From the NCBI RefSeq assembly GCF_003268025.1, contig NZ_QLUW01000005.1, forward strand, positions 62,001 to 126,000: a stretch of DNA of 64,000 nt, read 5' to 3'. Each line of letters opens with the position of its first letter. Position 1 is the first letter of the stretch. The translations under genes and the position numbers were made by a program. Shown here piece after piece: positions 19,401-27,772 of the stretch. This DNA comes from Paenibacillus montanisoli. Its GTDB lineage: Bacteria > Bacillota > Bacilli > Paenibacillales > Paenibacillaceae. The notes below the pieces were generated by a model that saw only the letters and a list, made by a program, of their open reading frames with translations, did not search any database and was not told the DNA's origin.

Positions 19401-20542
19401 TCTTCATTGCGGGCAGTGAGTTTTACGTTATACATCGTGTCGAGCGTGTATGCGGTTGCCGCGCCTAGATCAATCGTGTATTCATAAACAAAGAACTTAT
19501 CTGTAGGAGAAGGCGTTCCAACCGGTACGATGCTCGTAATTCTTGATGAAATATCGGTATAGGCCAAATCCGTTACCTTCTTGAGGTTAGCCTTCATCGT
19601 AGAAAGCGGCAAAGTCGGATCCGGGTGAGGCACGGCGGGACTCGAAGGCGTATCCTCATAATAGCTGTTCGGTACGATAACTTTACCCGTCAGCTCTAAG
19701 CGATTAGCTGTGTTGATTACAAAGTTCGGCGTGTACTCCAAGGCAGCCGATTGCAAGCTAGCCGCTCCGTTCATTTCATTGATATCAACGTCATAGAACG
19801 TAACGCTGCCGTTATAGAACGCGATATCGCGGGAGGTTTCGATCACTTGCGTTCCGTTCTTAATGCGGATCGTCACTTGGTTTTTTCCTTTTTGCAGCGT
19901 AATCGGCGCAGCGGCGAACGAATTATTGTTGGCGCTGTTGACCGAGTACGTTTTACTGCTTCCGTTCACGACGATCGTAACTTGCTGCGCGTTCGGCGCT
20001 TTACCTGTGATGCTGATATCCGCGCTGTTGCGTCCGCGCGAGGTCGTGGACTGAACTACGGTTGTTCCGTTCTCCGCGATCGGAAAGTTGTTCCCGTCCA
20101 AACTTGCCGTCAAGTCAAACAGCATCGGGCCGTTGCGGTACTCGACGTAAATGGAGTTCACCACTTCGCCGCCGCCTTGCGTGCCTTTGAACGTAATTTT
20201 GTTCAAGCCCGGGAACAGCTGGATGTTGAACACCTGCATGCTAAAGCCGCTCACCGAAATATTGCTGGTAAGGTTCTCGCGCGTGCTTCCAATCTTGGAC
20301 TCGTCGGACTGATCAATGATTTGATACACGCTGTACGAGATCGAAGTCGGATCGACATTGTTGATGGTCCCCTGCAGCGTGATGCGCTCCTCGGTCGTCA
20401 CTCGCGGTGAACCAATTTGGTCGCTTTCGCTTGGGAACGTGAAATTGCCTGTCGCCGCATTAGCCGTCTCCATGCGTTGGACAGGCAATAATTGAATGAC
20501 TAGGGCCAGCAAAATAAACCATGTACCTAATTTTCTAATCAC
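16415..20542 (-). CDS. Giant exoprotein with three C-terminal SLH domains
   Basis: 1375 aa. A signal peptide (LGTWFILLALVIQLLP, cleavage near ANA) is followed by a long beta-rich region of Ig/Big-like units with repeated strands of the type 'NkItFkgtqgG' and 'NkvTIrIkng'. Three SLH domains cover about 1165-1375, with motifs TRGE, SRGD and LRSD, so only the first is near canonical. It is probably a wall-associated structural protein. The start is the GTG at 20542, because TGGAGGAG lies just upstream; an ATG at 20575 precedes that site and is rejected. Its neighbours are the S-layer gene downstream and tagO upstream. No enzymatic domain was recognised. Confidence 0.82.
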   Translation of the reverse strand: MIRKLGTWFILLALVIQLLPVQRMETANAATGNFTFPSESDQIGSPRVTTEERITLQGTINNVDPTSISYSVYQIIDQSDESKIGSTRENLTSNISVSGFSMQVFNIQLFPGLNKITFKGTQGGGEVVNSIYVEYRNGPMLFDLTASLDGNNFPIAENGTTVVQSTTSRGRNSADISITGKAPNAQQVTIVVNGSSKTYSVNSANNNSFAAAPITLQKGKNQVTIRIKNGTQVIETSRDIAFYNGSVTFYDVDINEMNGAASLQSAALEYTPNFVINTANRLELTGKVIVPNSYYEDTPSSPAVPHPDPTLPLSTMKANLKKVTDLAYTDISSRITSIVPVGTPSPTDKFFVYEYTIDLGAATAYTLDTMYNVKLTARNEENVHLNLTPTEQGTDALYFSLRDSNRPFISQINYLSGYKPTNYQGIEGTTLEGKNIYGLPLGIEVLVGNSSGSDAVTVTSISDLYGHTMTPVLKPIPSAGQSLASGQYAVRETSLVTRAVNGIPQVFQRVILEFYKMPYEGTQTITVRVGGAGGDTESSKFTLLYGPYTNFNKIFDGMTIYDDSTLSTIDRITEIIANKLGNFQGSLQNINNTSEIKYDNASGPRTVYFYINNVSFPLEIVGGDVTQFKLKTGEAGNALNAMFNGENTIKFVFQGSKSYYEKVVKVNKVPTNLPVIPVQSTGVFPFTYEDANSNPKPILNDPNFPKSGSIYNTTEPFMNIYGTFDFIDLGDSTGEINGKMASLLTPDAPGHRPADDYILRITGASLLTDITWKLSEPFQIVNGETPVGIYPAGGNINGDLVVRYDIATQSFQFLLRKQELNADGSSSVYLFNVYNSGLTGPKATYRLEVDPTVLPYKILRPYMPAEGIVNKNFVDVIINAKGAEKVTINKQAADKFAYDSDNNPANGMEYPHAFKATITGLKPGVNKISFTIESSSDKVSNYIEVNYTPTNIPGAEFMDEMKNSNKVFDGAVSLTFPKGTALIRRDYNVPANLKSQVFTGHKLLFAIANPEDGVVDRREYDNPPADFDLIMQSFGTRFKVSFPTRFVKSSPVYWIDAGLADDTATSNYDPLKMGVDPYQYPGAKGPGDTKIPTYDDRPDDRELVASKRGTLTLAFDPSIRNTAGTIVTVFRYDVKNKFWVNLGGTVDTKKNTITVPFDQFGYYVAAKMGYSFSDVTNHPYARNYMEAIYSKGVMNAANFDDFGADMYTTRGEFTSMIVKALDIPLNYELSKPHFDDVPPIINQDALWDYSTIETAAREGIIRGTQPRAFEPTANLSRGDAAVFLARALNLKLETDSEKIDKALQKTFKDYAEIDYYAKASVLAIAKKGYIKGSPIDPADPKKGFTFEPKSSLLRSDAAIILGKMLADLKKLPKLN

Positions 20543-20664
20543 GGTGCGTCTCCTCCACTCCAGTCCATTTCTCATCGTTTCATGTATCTTTTTTATCGGC
20601 GCTGTAAGGCCAAAAGTTTAGACGATCTCTAGAAATGTACCGGATCCGGATTTGCGGCAACAAT

Positions 20665-20696
20665 AAAAAACTTCGTTCCCGCGCGGGAACGAAGTT
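20665..20696 (-). terminator. Rho-independent terminator after tagO
   Basis: AACTTCGTTCCCGC/GCGGGAACGAAGTT (20669-20696) is a near-continuous palindrome, followed on the minus strand by TTTTTTATT, 17 bp past the tagO stop. Confidence 0.88.
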
Positions 20697-20712
20697 CATT
20701 AAACCGTACCTA

Positions 20713-21849
20713 TTATTTCGAGCGAGATTGCTCAGTAGTTCTTAGAACCAGACGCTGCAGGAAGTTCAGCAGCGGACGGCGGGTTTTATCCACGATGCCG
20801 ATCAGCTCTGCCCCGATTTGCAGAATGAACACGAGCACTAGAATGACGCCGAACGTAATCCAGTTAGCTGCATCGGATTGCACGATTGTCGATTGCAGGA
20901 CGGCGCAAATGCCGAATACCGATGCGATACCGTAAATGATCAATACCGTGCGGCGATGGCTGAAGCCAAGCTCGCGCAGGCAGTGATGCAGGTGGCCTTT
21001 ATCCGGCGCGAAGATCGGTTTCTTGTTTACCCAGCGGCGAACGATCGCGAAGAATGTGTCCGACAATGGCACGCCGATAATCAGAAGCGGCGTTACGAAG
21101 GAGACCATCGTCACCTGCTTAAAGCCCATCATCGACAAGGTTGCCAGACTGAAGCCGAGGAACAAGGAGCCGGTATCTCCCATGAAAATCTTGGCCGGAT
21201 GAAAATTGTAAACCAGGAAGCCGATTACGCCGCCTAGAAGCAGCGCGCTCAGCAAGATGACTGGGGCAGAGCCCATGAATGCGGCCATGACGAGAATGCT
21301 GCTGATGGCAATGCCGGATACGCCGGCAGCCAAGCCGTCCAAGCCGTCAATCAAGTTGATCGCGTTCGTTACGCCTACGATCCAGATGATCGTGAGCGGG
21401 ATACTGATCCATGCCGCAATTGGCTGCATGGCTTCGCCGAACGGAATATTAACTAGGTCGATCTTAACGCCGAAGCCGAATACGACAACGCAAGCCGCAA
21501 TCAGTTGGCCCAGCAGTTTGACTTTGGCGGACAGTTCGAAGCGGTCGTCCAGCGCGCCAATGATGACGATGATCGAGCCGCCTGCGAGCAGCGCGTTCAT
21601 CAGGTTGGTGTCATAGCTGCGAAGCAAGCCTTCCGGGATGAAAGGTTTGACCGCGAAATAAGCTCCAACGAAAGCTGCATATATACCTAAACCGCCAAGC
21701 CGCGGCATGATTCGTGTGTGTACTTTACGATGGTTGGGCTTGTCGATCGCCCCGATTTTGTTTGCGAATTTAATGACAAACGGGGTTAACACAAGCGCAA
21801 GACATAATGAAATGATAAATCCGATTGTGTAGAGTACGACCTGACTCAT
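20713..21849 (-). CDS. tagO: Undecaprenyl-phosphate GlcNAc-1-phosphate transferase (TagO/WecA type)
   Basis: 378 aa polytopic membrane enzyme, about 11 transmembrane segments. It transfers GlcNAc-1-P (or a related sugar phosphate) to undecaprenyl phosphate, the first step of teichoic acid or secondary wall polymer synthesis. Family motifs visible are HRKVHTRIMPRLGG, the Asp-rich DDR, NAINLIDGLDGLAAG, FMGDTGSLFLGF and the C-terminal KGHLHHCL His motif. The start is the ATG at 21849, six bases after AAAGGGAG; the ATG at 21855 touches that site. A TATAAT box lies at 21884-21889. csaB lies upstream on the same strand, so polymer initiation and pyruvylation are adjacent. Confidence 0.93.
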   Translation of the reverse strand: MSQVVLYTIGFIISLCLALVLTPFVIKFANKIGAIDKPNHRKVHTRIMPRLGGLGIYAAFVGAYFAVKPFIPEGLLRSYDTNLMNALLAGGSIIVIIGALDDRFELSAKVKLLGQLIAACVVVFGFGVKIDLVNIPFGEAMQPIAAWISIPLTIIWIVGVTNAINLIDGLDGLAAGVSGIAISSILVMAAFMGSAPVILLSALLLGGVIGFLVYNFHPAKIFMGDTGSLFLGFSLATLSMMGFKQVTMVSFVTPLLIIGVPLSDTFFAIVRRWVNKKPIFAPDKGHLHHCLRELGFSHRRTVLIIYGIASVFGICAVLQSTIVQSDAANWITFGVILVLVFILQIGAELIGIVDKTRRPLLNFLQRLVLRTTEQSRSK

Positions 21850-22081
21850 TTCCATCTCCCTTTCATAGCTATCGCCGGATTGAATTATACGCTGTTTGAA
21901 AAAGAAACTCCACTCTCATTTTCAAGCAATTTTCACGGATTTCCCCTTTAAATCGCTTGCTTGGTCGAGATTTTGCGACATTTTCTTTCTCGCACAGCGC
22001 ATTCGCTACATTTTTCGGCGTTATATCCAAGCTTTAGTAGTCGCTGCTCGTGTTGGGGAGAGGGAGAAATCTACATATAGA

Positions 22082-23224
22082 TTAACGTAAATAAGCTGCG
22101 ATTTGTTTCGCCGGTCTGCGCGCTTCTTGTTTTAATTGCGAGATTGCCGCTTGATGCCTCGACCGCCATTGCTCCGGATTGTCGAGCAGCTCGCCCATTG
22201 CCGTGACGAATGCTTGCGGATCGAGCGCTTCCGTCGTGCCGATCGGCGTCAGACCGATCCGATTCAGGAATTGATCGATCTTCGGATCGTAGGACAGTCC
22301 GAGCATCGGCACGGACTGATTCGCCGCATAGATCAGCGCGTGCAGGCGCATGCCCAGCAGCGCGTCGCATCGGCTGACCTCCAGCAGCATTTGCTGGGGG
22401 TCTTCGCCGGGCTCGGCAATTTCGGCCGTGCTTCCGCCGAGATCGCCGAGCCGCTCCATCACCCATCGCGACGCTTCCGCGTCTGATGGGGTGTGGAAAG
22501 GCAGGAACCGCAGCCGCACCGCCCGGCTGCGGTTCAACGCGCCCAGCGCGGCAGCGAAGAGCGCCAAGTCGGCGCCGTCCTTGCGCCAGTGGCGCAAGGA
22601 CACGCCGATGAGCGGCAGCGCCGCGCCGGCGCCCGGGCCGCCCGCAGGCGGCTGCGCTGCCGGCAGCGGCAGCGCCATGACCGGATCGGGCACTACGTCG
22701 ATCCGGTCGCGAGGCACCCCGATCCGCCCAAGCAAAGCGGCGGATTCGGTGTCTCGCACAGAGACATACGCGCTGCGGCGCATGACCCCGCGAATCAGCC
22801 GGTCCATCCACCGGCGATTCACAGGCCCGATGCCTTGCGCATACGCGAATGTCGGCTTCCCGAGCAGCTGAGCCAGCTTCAGGATGCCGGTATAATAAGG
22901 AATCGTCTTCGCGCTTGTCGCATCCTGGAGCAAACTGCCGCCTCCGCTAATGAGGCCATCGCTGCTGCGAATCGCGCGAACGACCTCGCCGAGGCGCATC
23001 CGGTGCACGGCTTCCACGCCGTACATCCCGGTCGTCCAAGCCGGATCAATGGATAGAACGACGGGTTCGATCCGAAGCCCTTGCTGCCGGCCTTCCTCCT
23101 CCAGCGCGAACAGGATCGATTTCAGGACCGCCTCGTCTCCGCTGTTGCGGAAACCATAGTAGCCGGAGATGACTACACGCCGGACTTGTAGCCCTGTTTC
23201 AGTTGTGTGGCTCGTGGTGCCCAT
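22082..23224 (-). CDS. csaB: Polysaccharide pyruvyl transferase CsaB
   Basis: 380 aa. CsaB adds ketal-linked pyruvate to the secondary cell wall polymer, making the ligand for SLH domains. Visible motifs are ISGYYGFRNSGDEAVL near the N-terminus, SGGGSLLQD, and a C-terminal glycosyltransferase-like MRLHALIYAANQ. The start is the ATG at 23224, behind GGAAGGAG, which overlaps the end of the DUF5693 gene by 52 bp and implies coupling; an ATG at 23254 has no ribosome site. The stretch around 22500-22700 is markedly GC-rich and encodes an Ala/Pro/Gly-rich insert (AQPPAGGPGAGAALP) that looks dispensable. It fits with four SLH proteins in the same window. Confidence 0.94.
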   Translation of the reverse strand: MGTTSHTTETGLQVRRVVISGYYGFRNSGDEAVLKSILFALEEEGRQQGLRIEPVVLSIDPAWTTGMYGVEAVHRMRLGEVVRAIRSSDGLISGGGSLLQDATSAKTIPYYTGILKLAQLLGKPTFAYAQGIGPVNRRWMDRLIRGVMRRSAYVSVRDTESAALLGRIGVPRDRIDVVPDPVMALPLPAAQPPAGGPGAGAALPLIGVSLRHWRKDGADLALFAAALGALNRSRAVRLRFLPFHTPSDAEASRWVMERLGDLGGSTAEIAEPGEDPQQMLLEVSRCDALLGMRLHALIYAANQSVPMLGLSYDPKIDQFLNRIGLTPIGTTEALDPQAFVTAMGELLDNPEQWRSRHQAAISQLKQEARRPAKQIAAYLR

Positions 23225-25278
23225 CGTTTCCAAACTCCTTCCCCAATTTGCCATACGCCGATCATCGCAAGTCCAATCAGAGCGCCAAGCACAAGGCCGA
23301 GCAAATCACGGATGATGGAAATCAGAAGGGGCGTATGAATGTGAGCGAACGTGTCTACCATAGAAAGCTGCCCAATCGAGCCTACAATAAATAATACCCA
23401 CGCAGCGCGATATCGAAGCGCGAGGAAAAGCCCGAAGAAGAACAGCGGGTGCGAAAGCAGGAATTCCTTCGTCCGCGGACGGACGCCGAAGGTGGACTCC
23501 AGCGTGTTGCGGAACATCAATTCCAAGGAAGAAGCTTGTCCTTCATTGCCCGTACGGGACAAATAGTACAGCGCCATGACGCCGAGGACGCCTGCGACGC
23601 CAACCCAAAGCAAGGTGATTTGCATCTTCAGCAATTTCCGCAAATTACCGATTACCGAGTCGCCGGTATAGAGGAACAAATACAGCGCAACGAGCGCAAT
23701 CGGTGCCAAATGCAGCAGGCTGACGCCCCGGAACTGCTCCAAGACAAGCTTGTACGTGATATTGTTCAGCAGACCGACGATAAACGGAATGCCGCTCATC
23801 GAAATCAAGGCCGTAGTAACAAAAATCGTGATAGCCATCATAAGCCGGCGCCATGCCCCCAGTCCAGGGAAGAACCACCGTACTTGATCGACGTCAATGC
23901 GCGTGGTGTCCGCTGCGCCGCCGATCGGCCTGCGGTTGCCGATGGTATGAGCGCGAACGCGGCGAATCGCCCAGATCAGCGCCAGCGTCGGCGCGCTAAT
24001 GGATGCCCCAAGCGCCAGCGCCTGCTCCAGGATCGGCTTCGACAGCACGTACAAGCCGGCGCTGCCAATAAGACCGAGCACAAATACCGGAATGGCAACG
24101 CCCGTCACAAACGCGCTGATCAGCAGCGTAATAAACGCAATCGCGCCAACGACGACAATGCCTTTGAGCGGCTTAATCCATGAAGGTGATTCGTACTGGA
24201 ATGGCTGCGGCTGACCGATCTCGAAGCCAAGCTTGTCCATTTTGGCGAGCACGCCATCTTTGTCCTGCATCGCATCATATAGATTTTGAAGCGGATCGGT
24301 AATGGCCGATTTCACCGGACTGCTCGATGGAGCGCCGTTCAGATAGAACATGCGGATGCTGCGATCCTTCGCCGCAAGCTGGAACCGGTCGGCAATCTCT
24401 TCGGGCTTCATCGAAGCCGAATCGTTATCGGAAAGCGAATACAGCCTTACTACATTATAATGAGTCAAATAACCAAGGGTGCCCATACCCTTCTGCGGTT
24501 TAGAGTTCTCGATCGTCGCGATTCCGATACCATGCTTGTTCAAGAGCTCCGCGAACTGGTTCAAGCTTTTCAGCTCGGCATTGTCCGTGAAGCCTTTTAC
24601 CGAATCGCCTTCGAACAAAATGCGTTTAACGCCCATCTGCTCAAAAGAACCAAGCATCGCATCTACCGATGCCGCATCGAACGGAACGCGGTCGGATAGC
24701 CGCGGCATAAGGGTAAACCCGGCCTCATGCAGCTCGCTTACCGCAATCGGATCCGGAACCATCGGCTTCAGGATCGCATCCTCCAGCGGCGTTTCCAGAA
24801 TAAGGCCGCCGTGGCCTTCGTAGCTCCACGAAGAGGTTGAGATGCCCCATTGTTTAAAAGTAGCCTCGATGACCGGACGAATCGCCTTCTCGTCCTCACC
24901 GCCGGCAAAGAGCACGTACGTGAAATTCTCATCTGCCGCAGCCGGCTTACCTTGCAGCTCAGAGGCCGTCGCCGTATTGTACAGCGATAGACGTCCCGCC
25001 CAGCTCAGCTCCTGCAGCGACGACTCGAATACCGCCATTGCGTTAATGCCGGCGGCCTGCATCTTAACGAGCTCGTCCTTCAGGAATTGCTTCGGATGCG
25101 ATTTATAGGCCGCAATCTGCACCAAATCCCGATAATCGAACACCATTTGCACCTTGTCCGATGTTTTCTCCATCTTCCAGCGCACGGCGCCGATCGGCAG
25201 CGCCGCGATCAAGCCTAAGATAACCAATACACAAAGAACAATGTTTGCTTTACGATTCCAGTGTTGCCAGTTATGCAC
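23173..25278 (-). CDS. DUF5693 family membrane protein, partner of CsaB
   Basis: 701 aa. One N-terminal transmembrane segment (about 12-34) is followed by a roughly 330-residue extracytoplasmic domain and about nine further membrane segments (about 375-690). The DUF5693 assignment is from overall pattern and position beside csaB. By location it could export or modify the wall polymer, as suggested for CsaA-type proteins beside csaB elsewhere; that role is inference. The start is the GTG at 25278, eight bases after AAGGAG; a GTG at 25287 overlaps that site. Its 3' end overlaps csaB. Two 15-bp direct repeats lie just upstream. Confidence 0.75.
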   Translation of the reverse strand: MHNWQHWNRKANIVLCVLVILGLIAALPIGAVRWKMEKTSDKVQMVFDYRDLVQIAAYKSHPKQFLKDELVKMQAAGINAMAVFESSLQELSWAGRLSLYNTATASELQGKPAAADENFTYVLFAGGEDEKAIRPVIEATFKQWGISTSSWSYEGHGGLILETPLEDAILKPMVPDPIAVSELHEAGFTLMPRLSDRVPFDAASVDAMLGSFEQMGVKRILFEGDSVKGFTDNAELKSLNQFAELLNKHGIGIATIENSKPQKGMGTLGYLTHYNVVRLYSLSDNDSASMKPEEIADRFQLAAKDRSIRMFYLNGAPSSSPVKSAITDPLQNLYDAMQDKDGVLAKMDKLGFEIGQPQPFQYESPSWIKPLKGIVVVGAIAFITLLISAFVTGVAIPVFVLGLIGSAGLYVLSKPILEQALALGASISAPTLALIWAIRRVRAHTIGNRRPIGGAADTTRIDVDQVRWFFPGLGAWRRLMMAITIFVTTALISMSGIPFIVGLLNNITYKLVLEQFRGVSLLHLAPIALVALYLFLYTGDSVIGNLRKLLKMQITLLWVGVAGVLGVMALYYLSRTGNEGQASSLELMFRNTLESTFGVRPRTKEFLLSHPLFFFGLFLALRYRAAWVLFIVGSIGQLSMVDTFAHIHTPLLISIIRDLLGLVLGALIGLAMIGVWQIGEGVWKRWAPRATQLKQGYKSGV

Positions 25279-25300
25279 GTCTTCCACTCCTTAACATATG

Positions 25301-25350
25301 CCGTAGGAAATTTTCGCTACGATGGTCTGTATGTTCCGCAGGAAAATTTC
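25301..25350. repeat. Pair of 15-bp direct repeats upstream of the DUF5693-csaB genes
   Basis: CCGTAGGAAATTTTC (25301-25315) and CCGCAGGAAAATTTC (25336-25350) match at 13 of 15 bases and are 35 bp apart start to start, within the 92-bp gap between the mutase stop and the DUF5693 start. They may be operator sites. Confidence 0.45.
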
Positions 25351-25370
25351 ACGTACGGAAGGTACTGCAG

Positions 25371-27074
25371 CTATGCCCTATTATCTACCCGCTCCATTAC
25401 GATTTGAGTCAGGCGAGCGATCGCCGCCTTCGCCTCGTCCTGCGAGTTTCCGCGAACGGCAAAATAAACTTTTATTTTCGGCTCCGTGCCCGACGGACGC
25501 AGACAGAACCAGGAACCGTCGGCGAGCATGTATTTAAGCACGTTTTCGGGAGGCAGCCCGTCCAGGCCAGGCAAATAGTCGAGCACGCGGGTTACGTCCA
25601 CGCCGCCGATTTCGGCCGGCGGATTGCTGCGCCAGTCTTCCATGATCGCCGCGATTTGCTGAACGCCGTCCACGCCTTTAAGCGTACGGGACTCCAAATG
25701 CTCCATGTAGTTGCCAAACTTCGCATACAGCTCCAAGAGCACGTCGTAAAGCGTTTTGCCCTTGCTCTTATAATAAGCAGCCGCTTCGCAAATTAGCATG
25801 GAGGCAATAACGGCGTCTTTATCGCGGGCATACGTGCCGGCCAAATAACCGTAGCTTTCCTCATAGCCGAACAAGAAGGAACGCTCGCCGCTGCGCTCGT
25901 ATTGGGTTATTTTCTCCCCGATATATTTGAAGCCGGTCAGCGTATTGACGACTTCCGCACCGTAGGATTCCGCGATATCGGCGCCCATTTCGCTCGTTAC
26001 GATCGTTTTCACGACAACGCCGTTAGCCGGCAGTTCTCCCCGCTCCTTCAGCGAGCCGAGCAAGTAATTGACCATGATCGCGCCGGACTGGTTGCCCGTC
26101 AGCACGACGTATTCGCCTTCATTGTTGCGCACAACCGCGCCCATGCGGTCGCAGTCCGGATCCGTGCCGACAATGATATCGGCGCCGAGCTCTTGTCCGA
26201 GCTTGATGGCGAGCGCGAACGCTTCCCGCTCCTCCGGGTTCGGCGATTTCACCGTGCTGAAATAGCCGTCCGGCTTCTCCTGCTCCGGTACGATGTGAAC
26301 ATTCGACAGTCCGATTTCCTTCAGCACCTCGCGAACAGGCATATTCCCCGCCCCGTGAAGCGGCGTATAGACAACGGTCAGAGACTCGCCCAGTCCATCC
26401 TTCAGCAGGCCGCTGTTCAAGCTCTCAGCCGCAACGGTTTGAATATAGTCGCGGTCTTCCGCTTCGCCCAGCCAGTGCAGCAGACCCTTCGCTTCCGCTT
26501 CCTCGCGGCTGATGCGGCGCACTTGATCGAAGCCCGTCACCTGCTGAATGGCGCCGATCACCTCTGCCGCGTCCTCCGGGACAAGCTGGCACCCGTCGGA
26601 GCCGTATGCTTTGTATCCGTTATATTCAGGCGGATTATGGCTTGCCGTGATGACAATCCCGCTTGTCGCGCCAAGTGCGCGTACCGCGAACGAGAGCTGC
26701 GGCGTCGGACGAAGCGACTGGAAAACATGAGCTTTAACGCCGTTTGCAGCCAGCACAAGAGCAGCGTCAAGCGCAAACTCCGGCGAATTATTGCGGGAAT
26801 CATAAGCAATGACAACCGATGGAACGCTGCTCTTCCCAAGCACCCAGTTCGCCAATCCTTGAGTGGCTTTGCCGACCGTATAAGCGTTCAAGCGGTTCGT
26901 GCCGGCGCCCATGACGCCGCGCAGCCCACCTGTCCCGAACTCCAGCTCGCGGTAGAAGCGGTCCTCGATTTCTTTCTCATTGCCTCTGAGCGCAGCCAGC
27001 TCTTCCTTCGTCGCCGCGTCAATTAGCGGATCGCTCAACCATGCCTCATAACGTTCAACAGCGGATTGGTTCAT
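25371..27074 (-). CDS. pgcA: Phospho-sugar mutase (alpha-phosphoglucomutase, PgcA-like)
   Basis: 567 aa, the usual length for this family. It interconverts glucose-6-phosphate and glucose-1-phosphate (or mannose forms) in the cytoplasm, feeding UDP-glucose and wall or exopolysaccharide synthesis. Active-site motif GIVITASHNPPEYNGYK has the phosphoserine at residue 145. The metal loop is VGTDPDCDRMG, the sugar loop contains FGYEESYGY, and the C-terminal phosphate loop is LRPSGTEPKIKVY. The ATG at 27074 follows AAAGG. Placed beside csaB and tagO, it likely supplies sugar nucleotides for surface polymers. Glucose versus mannose preference cannot be read from sequence alone. Confidence 0.93.
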   Translation of the reverse strand: MNQSAVERYEAWLSDPLIDAATKEELAALRGNEKEIEDRFYRELEFGTGGLRGVMGAGTNRLNAYTVGKATQGLANWVLGKSSVPSVVIAYDSRNNSPEFALDAALVLAANGVKAHVFQSLRPTPQLSFAVRALGATSGIVITASHNPPEYNGYKAYGSDGCQLVPEDAAEVIGAIQQVTGFDQVRRISREEAEAKGLLHWLGEAEDRDYIQTVAAESLNSGLLKDGLGESLTVVYTPLHGAGNMPVREVLKEIGLSNVHIVPEQEKPDGYFSTVKSPNPEEREAFALAIKLGQELGADIIVGTDPDCDRMGAVVRNNEGEYVVLTGNQSGAIMVNYLLGSLKERGELPANGVVVKTIVTSEMGADIAESYGAEVVNTLTGFKYIGEKITQYERSGERSFLFGYEESYGYLAGTYARDKDAVIASMLICEAAAYYKSKGKTLYDVLLELYAKFGNYMEHLESRTLKGVDGVQQIAAIMEDWRSNPPAEIGGVDVTRVLDYLPGLDGLPPENVLKYMLADGSWFCLRPSGTEPKIKVYFAVRGNSQDEAKAAIARLTQIVMERVDNRA

Positions 27075-27124
27075 CCTTTAGCATCCTCTCTCCATATGTA
27101 GTCAGTAAAGGTTCTCATTTATAT

Positions 27125-27156
27125 AAAAAAACGGCGTGCAGAGCCTGCCTGCACGC
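27125..27156 (-). terminator. Rho-independent terminator after fabZ
   Basis: GCGTGCAG/CTGCACGC (27134-27141 with 27149-27156) is followed on the minus strand by seven T, 14 bp past the fabZ stop. Confidence 0.85.
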
Positions 27157-27169
27157 AGCCCAATGAGAC

Positions 27170-27601
27170 TTATTCCGGATCCTTCAGCGCGAACATAATT
27201 TCGCACTCCGCGACAACCTTGTCCCCAACCTTGGCTACCGCTTGTCCTTTGCCGATCATGCCCTTAAGGCGCGTAATTTCCACTTCCAGCCTTAGCGTAT
27301 CTCCCGGAACGACTTGTCCGCGGAACCGGCAGTTGTCGATACCGGCGAAGAAGCCGATTTTGCCGCGGTTCTCCTCGACTTTAAGGATGGCCACGCAGCC
27401 TACTTGAGCCAGAGCCTCAACAATAAGCACACCCGGCATTACCGGGTATTGCGGGAAATGACCCGTAAAGAACGGCTCATTCATCGATACGTTCTTGATC
27501 CCGACGGCGCGTTTGCCTTCTTCCACCTCAAGAATGCGGTCAACGAGCAGAAACGGCGGGCGGTGCGGAATGATTTCTTGAATTTGTCTAATATCCAGCA
27601 T
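27170..27601 (-). CDS. fabZ: 3-hydroxyacyl-ACP dehydratase FabZ
   Basis: 143 aa, standard FabZ length. It dehydrates beta-hydroxyacyl-ACP in type II fatty acid elongation in the cytoplasm. The catalytic hot-dog motif [19 protein letters not shown] includes the active His and Glu, and [14 protein letters not shown] is at the N-terminus. The ATG at 27601 lies eight bases after AAGGGAG; a longer reading from 27664 has no ribosome site. In Bacillus fabZ (ywpB) sits next to flhP; here pgsA and a plus-strand Ig protein are inserted between. Confidence 0.96.
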   Translation of the reverse strand: MLDIRQIQEIIPHRPPFLLVDRILEVEEGKRAVGIKNVSMNEPFFTGHFPQYPVMPGVLIVEALAQVGCVAILKVEENRGKIGFFAGIDNCRFRGQVVPGDTLRLEVEITRLKGMIGKGQAVAKVGDKVVAECEIMFALKDPE

Positions 27602-27667
27602 GAAACGATCTCCCTTCAAGGCGGTTGTAATAAATTGCTTGGACTTGTGCCAAAATAAGGCCATCCA

Positions 27668-27772
27668 TCACGAAACTGCAGTCGTGGGGTTAAGATAAGG
27701 GAGATTGAAGGCTGCAACGCCGTTCACGCGGCCTTTTGCGAGTTCAATCTCCTTTTTAATCTTCTCATACAT
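27668..27772 (-). CDS. Possible 34-aa small protein overlapping the pgsA stop
   Basis: An ATG at 27772 overlaps the pgsA stop codon in another frame (ATGTATGA) and opens a 34-codon frame, MYEKIKKEIELAKGRVNGVA and on, ending at TGA (27668). The N-terminal half would be an amphipathic charged helix. The codons look like those of the neighbours, and the overlap would allow re-initiation after pgsA. An inverted repeat (GGAGATTGAA...TTCAATCTCC) lies inside it, so the segment may instead be a transcript structure. No family is recognised. Confidence 0.35.
   Translation of the reverse strand: MYEKIKKEIELAKGRVNGVAAFNLPYLNPTTAVS

Noticed and set aside
22071-22811. 246-codon minus-strand frame overlapping csaB in another frame
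   Set aside because: It arises from the GC-rich part of csaB and consists mainly of Arg, Ala and Gly; csaB motifs run through both sides.
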